Shown: piece after piece, positions 18,895 to 27,578 of the stretch
Layout of the letters: the number at the start of each line of letters is the position of its first letter
Position numbering within the stretch: position 1 is the first letter of the stretch
Origin: Tepidibacter hydrothermalis
GTDB taxonomy: Bacteria; Bacillota; Clostridia; Peptostreptococcales; Peptostreptococcaceae
NCBI RefSeq assembly: GCF_029542625.1
Contig: NZ_CP120733.1
Span: 3,968,001 to 4,032,000, forward strand
DNA length: 64,000 nucleotides
Direction: 5' to 3'
Made by a program: the position numbers and the translations under genes
Notes under the pieces: generated by a model
The model's input: only the letters and a program-made list of their open reading frames with translations
What the model was told of the DNA's origin: nothing
The model's database searches: none

Positions 18895-20421
18895 GTGGAA
18901 TTAAGCTCTATATATTTAAAGACGTATAAAAATTGTTCTATTGAATTTAACAATGAAAGTTCTAAATTATTATATAGGTCAGGACTAGTTAAATATGTAG
19001 ACAGTGGAAGCTACTGCTACACAGGTTTAGGTAATATGTTTTTGGATAGCATAACAAAGTATATATTGGATACATTTAAAGAGAATACGCTAATAAAAGC
19101 AAACGGAGATAAAGAAGAAATATTAAAATCATATATGAATGAATTAAAATCATATAAGAATGTACCTCTTAATCTAGCTTATTTAACACTTAATAAAAAT
19201 AAAAAATCTAGACTTAAAGATGGTTTATTAAATCCTAAAAAAGAAAATATGATAAAGATTATAAGTATAGCAGGGGAAAATGATATACATACAATTATAA
19301 ACAATCAAATAATGAGTATAGATAAATTAACAGAAGAGTTAAATATAAAATATACTAAATTAAATAATGGAGAAAATAAATATAAATATTTCTTCAATAC
19401 AACTTATCCACTAAGAGAAGTTTTTTTATGTGGAAAATGTGGATATGGAGACTTAAAAGAAGAAATAAAATCATATTCAGACAAGGACTTATCCACACAA
19501 GAGCTTAAAGAAATGGAACTTATACATACTCCAAATATTAAGACTATAGATGATTTAGAATCATCTTTAAATATTTCATCTAAAAAACTTATAAAAACTA
19601 TACTGCTTAATATAAAAGGAAGTATAGTAGCGGTTTTATTAAGAGGAGATAGAAGTATAAACAACATATTAGTAGCGAAACATTTTAATATAAAAGAAAA
19701 AGATATAAAGATGGCAAGTGAAGAAGAAGTAAAAGCTGCAACAGGTGCTGAAGTTGGATTTGCAGGACCTATAGGAATAAAAGTAGATACTATACTTTGT
19801 GATGAAGAAGTTATTCATATAAAAAATGGAATCGTAGGAGCTAATAAAACGGATTATCATATTCAAAATGTAAATTACAAAAGAGATTTTAATATAGAAT
19901 GTATAGGTAATTTTAAATCAGCTACTATACAAGATAAATGTTTTAATTGTGGTGGAGAAATAAATGCATTTAGTGGGATAAATTTTATAGATATAGATAC
20001 AATAAAAACAGAGTTTAAATATCTAAATTCAAATTCTAAAGAAGAAAATCTATATATAATAGAGACCAAATTATACACAGATAGATTATTTTCAATTATT
20101 GTTGAAAATAATAAAGATGAATTAGGTATAGTATGGCCAGATAATATAAGTCCTTTTGATTATCACATTATAATAGGAAATATAAAAAAAGAGAAAGAAT
20201 ACAATGCAGGGTTATCTATATATGAGAATTTTACAAATAAAGGGTATAATGTATTACTAGATGACAGAAAAGAGAGAATTGGATTTAAATTTAAGGACTG
20301 CGAACTAATAGGTGTACCAAAAACCATAGTAGTAGGTAAGGATATTGAGAATAATAGAGTTGAAATAAGAAATAGAGTAACTAAAGAATCTGAAAATATA
20401 GACATAACTCAGCTTATATAA
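18895..20421 (+). CDS. Catalytically eroded bacterial-type prolyl-tRNA synthetase with intact editing (INS) domain
   Basis: The 508-aa protein follows the domain order of bacterial ProRS. The N-terminal part keeps only traces of the core (YRSGLVKYVDSGSYCYTGLG, 27-46; LKSYKNVPLNLA, 84-95), while motif 2 and motif 3 are unrecognisable. From about 206 to 337 an INS/YbaK editing domain is well preserved, including the Lys in KLIKT (234), RGDRSINN and GFAGP (288-292), plus GANKTDYH. The anticodon-binding domain is intact (about 412-508, with LLDDRKERIGFKFKD). Two CxxC pairs (179/182, 349/352) remain. It probably cannot charge tRNA but may bind tRNA-Pro and deacylate mischarged product. GTG start behind AAGGGGGG. 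Confidence 0.85.
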   Translation: MELSSIYLKTYKNCSIEFNNESSKLLYRSGLVKYVDSGSYCYTGLGNMFLDSITKYILDTFKENTLIKANGDKEEILKSYMNELKSYKNVPLNLAYLTLNKNKKSRLKDGLLNPKKENMIKIISIAGENDIHTIINNQIMSIDKLTEELNIKYTKLNNGENKYKYFFNTTYPLREVFLCGKCGYGDLKEEIKSYSDKDLSTQELKEMELIHTPNIKTIDDLESSLNISSKKLIKTILLNIKGSIVAVLLRGDRSINNILVAKHFNIKEKDIKMASEEEVKAATGAEVGFAGPIGIKVDTILCDEEVIHIKNGIVGANKTDYHIQNVNYKRDFNIECIGNFKSATIQDKCFNCGGEINAFSGINFIDIDTIKTEFKYLNSNSKEENLYIIETKLYTDRLFSIIVENNKDELGIVWPDNISPFDYHIIIGNIKKEKEYNAGLSIYENFTNKGYNVLLDDRKERIGFKFKDCELIGVPKTIVVGKDIENNRVEIRNRVTKESENIDITQLI

Positions 20422-20459
20422 TATAATCATATAGAAAATTTACATTAGGAGGGTTTTTA

Positions 20460-21941
20460 ATGAGTGTAAAAGTTAGATTTGCACCAAGTCCAACGGGATT
20501 TGTTCACATTGGTAGTTTAAGAACAGCTTTATATAATTATTTATTCGCAAAGAAAATGGGAGGAACATACCTTTTAAGAGTTGAAGACACAGATCAAAGT
20601 AGATTAGTTGAAGGTGCTATAGAAGGAATGTTAAAAGCCATGGACTGGGCTGGAGTTAATCATACAGAAGGTGTAGTTCTTGATGAAAATGGAAAGATAA
20701 CTGAAGTAGGAGAAAATGGACCATATATTCAATCTAAAAGACTTGATATATACAAAGAATATATAAAAGAGCTTTTAGATAATGGACATGCTTACTACTG
20801 TTTCTGTTCAAAAGAAAGACTTGATAAGGTTAGAGAAGTACAAAAATCTGAAGGAAAAATACCTAAATATGATGGTATTTGTAGAGGATTATCAAAAGAA
20901 GAAGTTGAAGCAAAAATTGCAGCTGGAGAAAAATATGTTATAAGACTTAAGCTTCCAGCTAACAAAGAAATAAAGTTTAATGACATAGTAAGAGGACTTG
21001 TAACTATAAACACAGATGATTTAGATGATCAAGTATTAATGAAATCAGATGGATTCCCTACATATCATTTTGCTGTTATAGTGGATGATCACTTAATGGG
21101 TATAACTCATGTTATAAGAGGAGAAGAATGGTTACCATCAACTCCAAAGCATGTATACATGTATGAAGCATTTGGATGGGAAGCTCCAACATTTGTTCAT
21201 CTTCCAAATATATTAAATGCAGAAAGAAAGAAATTAAGTAAGAGACACGGTGATGTTGCAGTTGAAGACTTTAGAAAAAAAGGATATTCACCAGAAGGTC
21301 TAGTAAACTATGTATCTCTAGTTGGATGGTCTCCAGAAGACAATAAAGAGATATTTAATATGAAGGAGCTTGAAGAAGCTTTCTCTTTAGAAAGAGTTTC
21401 AAAGAGCGGTGGAGTGTTTGATACTGACAAGTTAAATTGGGTAAATGCACATTATATAAAGGCTGCAGACGATGCAGTTATAGCTGATCTTGCTATACCT
21501 TTCTTGATAGAAGCTGGATTTATAACAGAAGAAGAAGCTGAGGAAAGATATGATTGGATAAAATCAATGGTAGGAGTAGTTAAAGAGAGTTTATCTTACG
21601 TTAAAGAAATTACAACTAAGGTTGATATATTCTTTAAAGATGAATTAGAACTTGAAGATGATGACTGTAGAGAGTTCTTAAAGCTAGAGCATATACCTAC
21701 TTTAATAGATGTATTAAAAGAAAAAGTGACAGAAGCTGACGAAATAAACGAAGCTTTTATAAAAGCTATGTTTAAACAAATTCAAAAAGAACATGGAATA
21801 AAAGGTAAAAACTTATTCATGGGAACTAGAGTAATATTAACAGGACAAATGCATGGACCTGAAATGCCGTTAGTATTAACTTTACTTGGAAAAGAAAAGA
21901 TACTTAACAGAATAAATTATGTAAAAAATAATATAATATAA
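20460..21941 (+). CDS. gltX: Glutamyl-tRNA synthetase (possibly non-discriminating)
   Basis: The 493-aa class I synthetase has the HIGH-type motif as HIGS ([16 protein letters not shown]) and the KMSKS-type motif KKLSKRHG. The catalytic domain and the helical C-terminal anticodon domain are of normal length. In many clostridia GltX also charges tRNA-Gln before GatCAB amidation; nothing here settles that. The start follows AGGAGGG. It lies 38 bp after the eroded ProRS gene, probably in one transcript, and ends with a strong terminator. Confidence 0.96.
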   Translation: MSVKVRFAPSPTGFVHIGSLRTALYNYLFAKKMGGTYLLRVEDTDQSRLVEGAIEGMLKAMDWAGVNHTEGVVLDENGKITEVGENGPYIQSKRLDIYKEYIKELLDNGHAYYCFCSKERLDKVREVQKSEGKIPKYDGICRGLSKEEVEAKIAAGEKYVIRLKLPANKEIKFNDIVRGLVTINTDDLDDQVLMKSDGFPTYHFAVIVDDHLMGITHVIRGEEWLPSTPKHVYMYEAFGWEAPTFVHLPNILNAERKKLSKRHGDVAVEDFRKKGYSPEGLVNYVSLVGWSPEDNKEIFNMKELEEAFSLERVSKSGGVFDTDKLNWVNAHYIKAADDAVIADLAIPFLIEAGFITEEEAEERYDWIKSMVGVVKESLSYVKEITTKVDIFFKDELELEDDDCREFLKLEHIPTLIDVLKEKVTEADEINEAFIKAMFKQIQKEHGIKGKNLFMGTRVILTGQMHGPEMPLVLTLLGKEKILNRINYVKNNII

Positions 21942-21947
21942 AAGTAT

Positions 21948-21986
21948 AGAATCCTATGTTATCTAAAGATAACATAGGATTTTTTA
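21948..21986 (+). terminator. Terminator of gltX
   Basis: Stem ATCCTATGTTATCT / AGATAACATAGGAT (21951-21964 and 21967-21980) followed by a T-run. Confidence 0.9.
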
Positions 21987-22032
21987 CTTTTATATTATAT
22001 TTGTGGATAACATGGGCTGAAGAACTATACTT

Positions 22033-22098
22033 GCAACTATTTTTGAACAACGGAGCTTGTCGATATGAGTCACCGCGTTAGCGAGTAGACGAATTTTT
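22033..22098 (+). repeat. Dispersed repeat A, copy 3
   Basis: GCAACTATTTTTGAACAACG is nearly identical to the head of copy 2, and ATGAGTCACCGCG plus GCGAGTAGACGAATTTTT matches copies 1 and 2. It is in the same orientation as the copies near 2.3 kb. Confidence 0.75.
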
Positions 22099-22187
22099 CT
22101 ATTTACCAAGAGATTATAAATTTTTCACTCTGAGGGTAATATTAATAAGAGGACTACAATTGGCATTAATTTTAATAAATAATATAA

Positions 22188-22214
22188 TTATCATTTTGAT
22201 ATTGACAATGATAA
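22188..22214. promoter_or_regulatory. Candidate operator of cysK
   Basis: TTATCATTTTGATAT at 22188-22202 and a further inverted half-site AATGATAA at 22207-22214. A closely similar palindrome precedes cysE. A cysteine-responsive regulator such as a CymR-type Rrf2 protein is possible but unproven. Confidence 0.5.
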
Positions 22215-22276
22215 GTTATAATTATATTATTTAATAAAATATTCTGATAAGTGGTAGGGGATAAGGAGGGATTTTT

Positions 22277-23191
22277 ATGATATACAATAACATAGGTGAG
22301 CTTATAGGTAATACGCCTCTTGTGAAGCTTAATAAATTAGTTGATGAGGATATGGCTAATGTTTATGTTAAGCTTGAATATTTTAATCCAGGAGGATCTG
22401 TTAAAGATAGAATAGCGCTCAATATGATAGAAGAAATGGAAAAAAGAGATGAGTTAAAACCTGGATATACTATAGTTGAACCAACAAGTGGGAATACAGG
22501 TATAGGAATTGCCATGGTAGGAGCATACAAAGGATATAAAGTTATTTTAGTTATGCCAGAAACAATGAGTTTAGAGAGAAGAAAAATATTAAGTGCATAT
22601 GGAGCTCAAATTATACTTACAGATGGATCAAAAGGAATGAAAGGTGCAATAGACAAAGCTAATGACCTTGCTAATCGAAATGATGATTATGTAATTCTTA
22701 GTCAATTTGAAAATATGGATAATCCTGATATGCATAGAAAAACAACAGCTATTGAAATTATTAAAGATTTAGATTCTAATATAGATGCATTTGTATCAGG
22801 GGTTGGCACTGGTGGAACTATAACTGGTATTGGAGAAGTTCTAAAAGAAAATATACCTAATGTTAAAGTTTATGCAATAGAACCTAAAGACTCTCCTGTT
22901 TTATCTGGAGGAAGTTCTGGACCTCATAAAATTCAAGGAATAGGAGCTGGATTTATACCTAAAGTGTTAAAGACAGATATAATAGACGAAGTTATTACTG
23001 TTTCAAATGAAGACTCTTATAACATGTCAAGAAATCTTGCTAAAAAAGAAGGCATATTTGTAGGAATATCTTGTGGTGCAGCTGTATTTGGTGCTATTGA
23101 AGTAGCTAAAAAACTAGGAAAAGAAAAAAATGTAGTTGTAATAGCTCCTGATACTGGAGAAAGATATTTAAGTGTAGAAAATTTATATTAG
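22277..23191 (+). CDS. cysK: Cysteine synthase (O-acetylserine sulfhydrylase)
   Basis: The 304-aa PLP enzyme converts O-acetylserine and sulfide to cysteine. The PLP lysine is in GGSVKDR, the substrate loop is EPTSGNTGIG, and the phosphate-binding loop is GVGTGGTITGIG. Length and sequence are typical. The start follows AAGGAGG. cysE, which makes its substrate, lies 434 bp downstream beyond a tiny gene, and cysS is next, so cysteine synthesis and use are grouped. Confidence 0.96.
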   Translation: MIYNNIGELIGNTPLVKLNKLVDEDMANVYVKLEYFNPGGSVKDRIALNMIEEMEKRDELKPGYTIVEPTSGNTGIGIAMVGAYKGYKVILVMPETMSLERRKILSAYGAQIILTDGSKGMKGAIDKANDLANRNDDYVILSQFENMDNPDMHRKTTAIEIIKDLDSNIDAFVSGVGTGGTITGIGEVLKENIPNVKVYAIEPKDSPVLSGGSSGPHKIQGIGAGFIPKVLKTDIIDEVITVSNEDSYNMSRNLAKKEGIFVGISCGAAVFGAIEVAKKLGKEKNVVVIAPDTGERYLSVENLY

Positions 23192-23363
23192 AAATAATAT
23201 AGCAACCCCCAAAAAAAAAAAACAAAAAATGAAGGTATTTTTTGGAAAAAATATAATATTATAAATAATAAGGTTGTGTATAAGTGTGTGAATAATATGT
23301 GAATAGCATGTGTATAATATTAATAGTTGTGTATAACTATTGTTTTTATAGGGGGGTATGGTA

Positions 23364-23516
23364 ATGAGCAAAGAAGTTGATGGAATTAGGTTAGAATTAA
23401 AATCTCTTTGTCAAGAATTTATGGACACATTAAATAAAATGAAAGATAACAATATAATATCTGAAGAAGAATATAATGAATATTCATCTAAAAAAATAGA
23501 GTTCTTAGAAAATTAA
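23364..23516 (+). CDS. Tiny SHOCT-like protein
   Basis: The 50-aa reading frame starts at ATG 23364, 7 bp after GGGGGG (an in-frame ATG at 23358 is too close to that site). The C-terminal pattern KDNNIISEEEYNEYSSKKIE resembles the SHOCT motif, a short helical hairpin found at C-termini, and the rest is amphipathic helix with one Cys. It has its own ribosome-binding site and terminator between cysK and cysE. The gene is probably real; the function is unknown. Confidence 0.65.
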   Translation: MSKEVDGIRLELKSLCQEFMDTLNKMKDNNIISEEEYNEYSSKKIEFLEN

Positions 23517-23517
23517 T

Positions 23518-23556
23518 TCAAAAAAGCCCTGAATTTATAAATTCAGGGCTTTTGAT
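23518..23556. terminator. Terminator of the tiny SHOCT-like gene
   Basis: Long perfect inverted repeat AAAAGCCCTGAATTTA / TAAATTCAGGGCTTTT, usable in both directions. Confidence 0.9.
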
Positions 23557-23577
23557 ATTTATATAGATATGATATAT

Positions 23578-23609
23578 TTATCAATATGATATAATTATCA
23601 AATTGATAA
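23578..23609. promoter_or_regulatory. Candidate operator of cysE
   Basis: A perfect 15-bp palindrome TTATCAAATTGATAA at 23595-23609 with an extra half-site TTATCAAT at 23578-23585. It resembles the site before cysK (12 of 15 bases shared). It overlaps the region just before the cysE ribosome-binding site. Confidence 0.5.
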
Positions 23610-23624
23610 AGGGGCGAGATTAAT

Positions 23625-24161
23625 ATGAAATCTATAATTAGAGAAATAAATGTTATTAAAGAAAAGGATCCAGCGGCTAGAGGTACATTGGAAGTCATAC
23701 TTAATTATCCTGGTTTTCATGCTATTTTGATTCATAGATTTTCACATTTTTTATATAATAAGAAATTTTTTATTATATCTAGAATAATATCTACTATAAG
23801 CAGATTCTTGACTGGAATAGAAATACATCCTGGAGCAAAAATAGGAAAAGGACTTTTTATAGATCATGGAATGGGTATAGTAATAGGGGAAACTGCAGAA
23901 GTAGGAGATAATGTTACTATGTTTCATGGATCCACTTTGGGAGGTACAGGAAAAGATACAGGAAAAAGGCATCCAACAGTGGGGAATAATGTTATAATAT
24001 CAGCAGGAGCAAAAATATTAGGGCCTATAAAGCTAGGAGATAATTCGAAAATTGGAGCTAATGCAGTGGTATTAAAAGAGGTTCCTAAAGACTGTACAGT
24101 TGTAGGAATACCGGGTAAAATAGTAAAAAGAAATGGGATTAGAGTAGATGAAAAATTATAA
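23625..24161 (+). CDS. cysE: Serine O-acetyltransferase (short form)
   Basis: The 178-aa enzyme makes O-acetylserine from serine and acetyl-CoA. It has the left-handed beta-helix of hexapeptide repeats ([23 protein letters not shown]..., [18 protein letters not shown]) with the conserved His residues. It lacks most of the N-terminal helical extension of the 270-aa E. coli enzyme, as usual in Firmicutes. cysS follows 12 bp downstream. Confidence 0.95.
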   Translation: MKSIIREINVIKEKDPAARGTLEVILNYPGFHAILIHRFSHFLYNKKFFIISRIISTISRFLTGIEIHPGAKIGKGLFIDHGMGIVIGETAEVGDNVTMFHGSTLGGTGKDTGKRHPTVGNNVIISAGAKILGPIKLGDNSKIGANAVVLKEVPKDCTVVGIPGKIVKRNGIRVDEKL

Positions 24162-24173
24162 AGAGGTGGTAAA

Positions 24174-25568
24174 ATGAAGTTATATAATACTTTAACTAGA
24201 AAAAAAGAAGAATTCATTCCTTTAGAAGAAGGCAAAGTAAAGATGTATTCATGTGGACCTACAGTATACAACTACTTTCATATAGGAAATGCAAGACCTT
24301 TTATAATATTTGACACTTTAAGAAGATATCTTGAATATAGAGGATATGATGTAACATATATACAAAACTTCACAGATGTCGATGATAAGATAATAAATAA
24401 GGCTAATGAAGAGGGAATAACTCCTCTTGAAGTAGCAGACAAATATATAAAAGAATATTTTATAGATGCAGATGGACTTGGAATAAAGAGAGCGTCTGTT
24501 CATCCAAGAGTTACTGACAATATAGAACAAATAATAGAGTTTGTTAAAGAATTAGAAGATAAGGGATATGCATACTCAGTAGATGGAGATGTATACTTTG
24601 ATACTAAAAAGTTTGATGGATATGGAAAATTATCAAAGCAGAATATAGAAGATTTAGAAGCAGGAGCAAGAATAGAAGTTAATGATAAAAAGAAAAGCCC
24701 TATGGACTTTGTTCTTTGGAAGAATAAAAAAGAAGGAGAGCCTGGATGGAGTAGTCCTTGGGGAGAAGGAAGACCTGGTTGGCATATAGAGTGTTCTGTA
24801 ATGTCTAGTAGATATCTAGGAGATACTATAGATATCCATGCTGGAGGTCAAGATTTAACATTCCCTCATCATGAAAATGAGATAGCTCAAACTGAAGCTA
24901 GAACAGGAAAGACATTTGCTAACTATTGGATACATAATGGTTATATAAATATAAATAATGAGAAGATGTCTAAATCTAAGGGTAACTTTTTTACAGTTAG
25001 GGATATATCTGAAAAATATGATTTAGATGTAGTAAGATTCTTCTTGTTAAGTGCACATTACAAGAATCCAGTTAATTTTAGTGATGAGATGTTAAAGCAA
25101 GCAGGAGCAGGTCTTGAAAGACTTTATAATGCTAAGAATAATTTAGAGTTCTTAAAAGATAAGTTGGATGGAAGTATTACTGATGAAGAAAAATCTTTTG
25201 TTAAGGAATTAGATGCTTTTAAGACTAGATTTATAGAATGCATGGATGATGATATAAATACAGCAGATGCTATAAGTGTAATATTTGAGCTTGCTAGATT
25301 TATAAATAGTAATGTAGATGATAAATCTTCTTTAGAGTTTGCTAATGAATGCTATAATTTATTTAAAGAGCTTACAGGCGTTTTAAATATAGCAAATAAA
25401 TCAAATGATGATAGTATAGATGAAGAAATAGAAAGTCTTATAAATGAAAGAACACAAGCTAAGAAAAATAAAGAATATAAATTAGCTGATGATATAAGAC
25501 AAAAGTTATTAGATATGGGAATAGTTATAGAAGACACAAGACAAGGCGTAAAATGGAGAAGAGTTTAA
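24174..25568 (+). CDS. cysS: Cysteinyl-tRNA synthetase
   Basis: The 464-aa class I enzyme has HIGN ([10 protein letters not shown]), KMSKSKGN and zinc ligands in SCGP, the [13 protein letters not shown] stretch and the downstream Cys. The C-terminal anticodon helices are present. The start follows AGAGGTGG. It is flanked by cysE and mrnC with spacings of 12 and 1 bp, so the three form an operon. Confidence 0.97.
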   Translation: MKLYNTLTRKKEEFIPLEEGKVKMYSCGPTVYNYFHIGNARPFIIFDTLRRYLEYRGYDVTYIQNFTDVDDKIINKANEEGITPLEVADKYIKEYFIDADGLGIKRASVHPRVTDNIEQIIEFVKELEDKGYAYSVDGDVYFDTKKFDGYGKLSKQNIEDLEAGARIEVNDKKKSPMDFVLWKNKKEGEPGWSSPWGEGRPGWHIECSVMSSRYLGDTIDIHAGGQDLTFPHHENEIAQTEARTGKTFANYWIHNGYININNEKMSKSKGNFFTVRDISEKYDLDVVRFFLLSAHYKNPVNFSDEMLKQAGAGLERLYNAKNNLEFLKDKLDGSITDEEKSFVKELDAFKTRFIECMDDDINTADAISVIFELARFINSNVDDKSSLEFANECYNLFKELTGVLNIANKSNDDSIDEEIESLINERTQAKKNKEYKLADDIRQKLLDMGIVIEDTRQGVKWRRV

Positions 25569-25569
25569 T

Positions 25570-25959
25570 ATGGAGAAAATGCAAGCTAGAAACATGTCAC
25601 CTGTAGTACTTGCTTACATGGGTGATACAGTATATGAATCTTTTGTAAGAGAATATTTGATTAATAAAAACAATATATGCAGAGTTAATGACCTTCACAA
25701 AAATGCAGTTAAGTTTGTAAAAGCAAGTGCACAAGCTAAAGCAGTACTTTCTTTAGAAGAAGAGTTGAGTGAAGAGGAAAACTACATCGTAAAAAGAGGT
25801 AGAAATCAGAAATCAAATAAGGTTCCAAAAAATGCAGATACAACAGAGTATAGATATGCTACTGGATTTGAAGCTTTGGTTGGATATTTACATTTGATTA
25901 AAGAGACAGATAGAGTTAACTATATAATGAGTAAGGCTATAGAAATTATAGAAGAGTAA
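25570..25959 (+). CDS. mrnC: Mini-ribonuclease III
   Basis: The 129-aa RNase III-like nuclease matures 23S rRNA ends. It consists only of the RNase III fold, without the double-strand RNA-binding domain; the catalytic acidic segment is YMGDTVYESFVR. Its position directly after cysS (1-bp gap) is conserved in Firmicutes. Confidence 0.93.
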   Translation: MEKMQARNMSPVVLAYMGDTVYESFVREYLINKNNICRVNDLHKNAVKFVKASAQAKAVLSLEEELSEEENYIVKRGRNQKSNKVPKNADTTEYRYATGFEALVGYLHLIKETDRVNYIMSKAIEIIEE

Positions 25960-26077
25960 ATTTAGTATTAAAAAACTAATATCTATAGATAAAATTTGCC
26001 GTTAATCGAAAAATGAAGCTTATAGAAATAACGCTACTTAGCCTTTAACAAGGAAAATGAAATTTATGTATTTAATC

Positions 26078-26280
26078 CAAAATAAAAGGGATCAAAATAC
26101 CGCTCATGTGTTAAATATTTTTAATAAAACTAAGCATTACACCTTATTAAATATCTTAAAAGTTCTAAACTCCCGTTGGTCAGACAACGAACTTTCTTGA
26201 CGGATATTTAAATGGTGTAATACAAGTTTTATAAAAAAATATTTAAATCATTCGCTAACATTTTAATCCCATTTATTTTG
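26078..26280. repeat. Long imperfect hairpin 1
   Basis: Nested arms: 26078-26098 with 26260-26280 (19 of 21 pairs), 26111-26143 with 26214-26246 (nearly all paired allowing one shift), 26147-26155 with 26203-26211, and an apical CGTTG/CAACG stem. Confidence 0.7.
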
Positions 26281-26501
26281 TAAGTGTAGTTTTTAAATGT
26301 TAAATATATTTGCAAGTACACTAATCTTAAAAAGATAATAGTAAATAAAGAGAATAATTAAATTACAAATACCTACTTTCTTATTGCAGGGTTCTTTTAA
26401 AATAGGGAATCTTTTATAAGAATACGGTATTATTTTTTTGTCTTTTTCTATGCTGAAAATAGTGAGGTAAGATTTAATTTTGCAATAGAGCAATTACTAC
26501 T

Positions 26502-26698
26502 AAAACTCTATATGAAAATGTTAGCGAATACTTTTAGATATTTTGACTAATATAACTGGTTTTTGGTGTTTAATAATCCGTTAAGAAATTTACGTGTTTG
26601 ACCTTAGGGAGTTCGTAAATTTTAGGATTATTAATAAGGCAAAAGCTTAGTTATATTCAAAATATCGTTGTATGAGAGTTATTTTCATATAGAGTTTT
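26502..26698. repeat. Long imperfect hairpin 2
   Basis: Nested arms: 26502-26519 with 26681-26698 (18 of 18), 26537-26557 with 26649-26666 (all but 3 bulged bases), 26571-26579 with 26625-26633 (9 of 9), 26586-26594 with 26614-26622 (9 of 9). The loop is at 26595-26613. The overall outline is a rod with internal bulges. Confidence 0.75.
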
Positions 26699-26808
26699 GA
26701 TAACCCACAGAACTCAATAAGTTAAAATTATTAAATTTTAATTTCCTATGACAATCTGTATAATGATATAATATTAAGATGATATTAAAATTCAAAGGGG
26801 GATTTTTT

Positions 26809-27567
26809 GTGAAGGTAAAATTAATAGAATATACACCAAATCCAGAAAAAGTAGTGTCAATGGCAGCAAAGCTTTGTTATTCGTCTGTTGGAGTTGACGA
26901 TATAGAAAAAGATTTAACTGATGAAAAGGTGGACAAGTTTTTAAATATGCTTATAAATATAGGTCATGAATCACCTATAGAGCATGTTAATTTTACTTTT
27001 GCCGTTGAAGGAATATCTAGAAGTTGCTCACATCAAATTGTAAGACATCGTATAGCTTCTTTTTCTCAACAAAGTCAAAGATATGTAACACTAGGAAGTT
27101 TTGAGTACATAATACCACCAGAAATTGAGAGTATACCTGAAGCTAAAAAAATATTTATAGAGTCTATGGAAAAAGACCAAAAGGCATACGATGAACTTGT
27201 CGATATATTATTTAAGAAACATTTTAATAATTTTAGTGAAGATGGAAAAACTGAGAAAGAAGCTAAATTATTAGCTCAGAAAAAATCTATAGAGGATGCA
27301 AGATATGTATTCCCTAATGCATGTGAAACAAAAATGGTATTTACTATGAATGCAAGAAGTTTATTTAACTTTTTTAAACATAGATGTTGTGAAAGAGCTC
27401 AGTGGGAAATAAGAGAAATGGCTACATTAATGCTTAAAGAAGCAAGAAAAGCTGCTCCTATTATATTTAAAAATATAGGACCAAATTGTGTAGCAGGAGC
27501 ATGTCCAGAAGGAAAGATGAGCTGCGGCAAAATAAATGAAATAAGACAAAAATTTAAGCAGTTATAA
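26809..27567 (+). CDS. thyX: Flavin-dependent thymidylate synthase
   Basis: The 252-aa enzyme makes dTMP from dUMP with FAD, NADPH and methylene-tetrahydrofolate. The ThyX motif RHRxxSxxxxSxR is present as [14 protein letters not shown]. The GTG at 26809 is preferred over ATG 26779 because AAGGGGGA lies just before it. rlmB follows after 11 bp. Confidence 0.95.
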   Translation: MKVKLIEYTPNPEKVVSMAAKLCYSSVGVDDIEKDLTDEKVDKFLNMLINIGHESPIEHVNFTFAVEGISRSCSHQIVRHRIASFSQQSQRYVTLGSFEYIIPPEIESIPEAKKIFIESMEKDQKAYDELVDILFKKHFNNFSEDGKTEKEAKLLAQKKSIEDARYVFPNACETKMVFTMNARSLFNFFKHRCCERAQWEIREMATLMLKEARKAAPIIFKNIGPNCVAGACPEGKMSCGKINEIRQKFKQL

Positions 27568-27578
27568 GAGGTGAGTAT

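Larger units (their letters stand above)
21987..22276. other. Intergenic region with dispersed repeat A copy 3 and cysK regulatory region
   Basis: No gene is seen. It holds a DnaA-box-like TGTGGATAA (22002-22010), repeat A copy 3 (22033-22098) and the palindromic operator candidate of cysK (22188-22214). Confidence 0.6.
25960..26808. other. Large gene-free, highly structured intergenic region
   Basis: About 850 bp without a credible gene. It contains two long imperfect hairpins of about 200 nt each (26078-26280 and 26502-26698), a smaller one between them (about 26369-26431) and the thyX promoter at the right end. The hairpins share an inverted 15-mer: ATTCGCTAACATTTT at 26250-26264 and its complement at 26515-26529. 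Either structured RNAs or remnants of palindromic mobile elements would explain this. Confidence 0.6.

Noticed and set aside
26293-26493. Minus-strand 66-codon frame in the mrnC-thyX gap
   Set aside because: No ribosome-binding site, low-complexity composition, and it falls between long hairpins.
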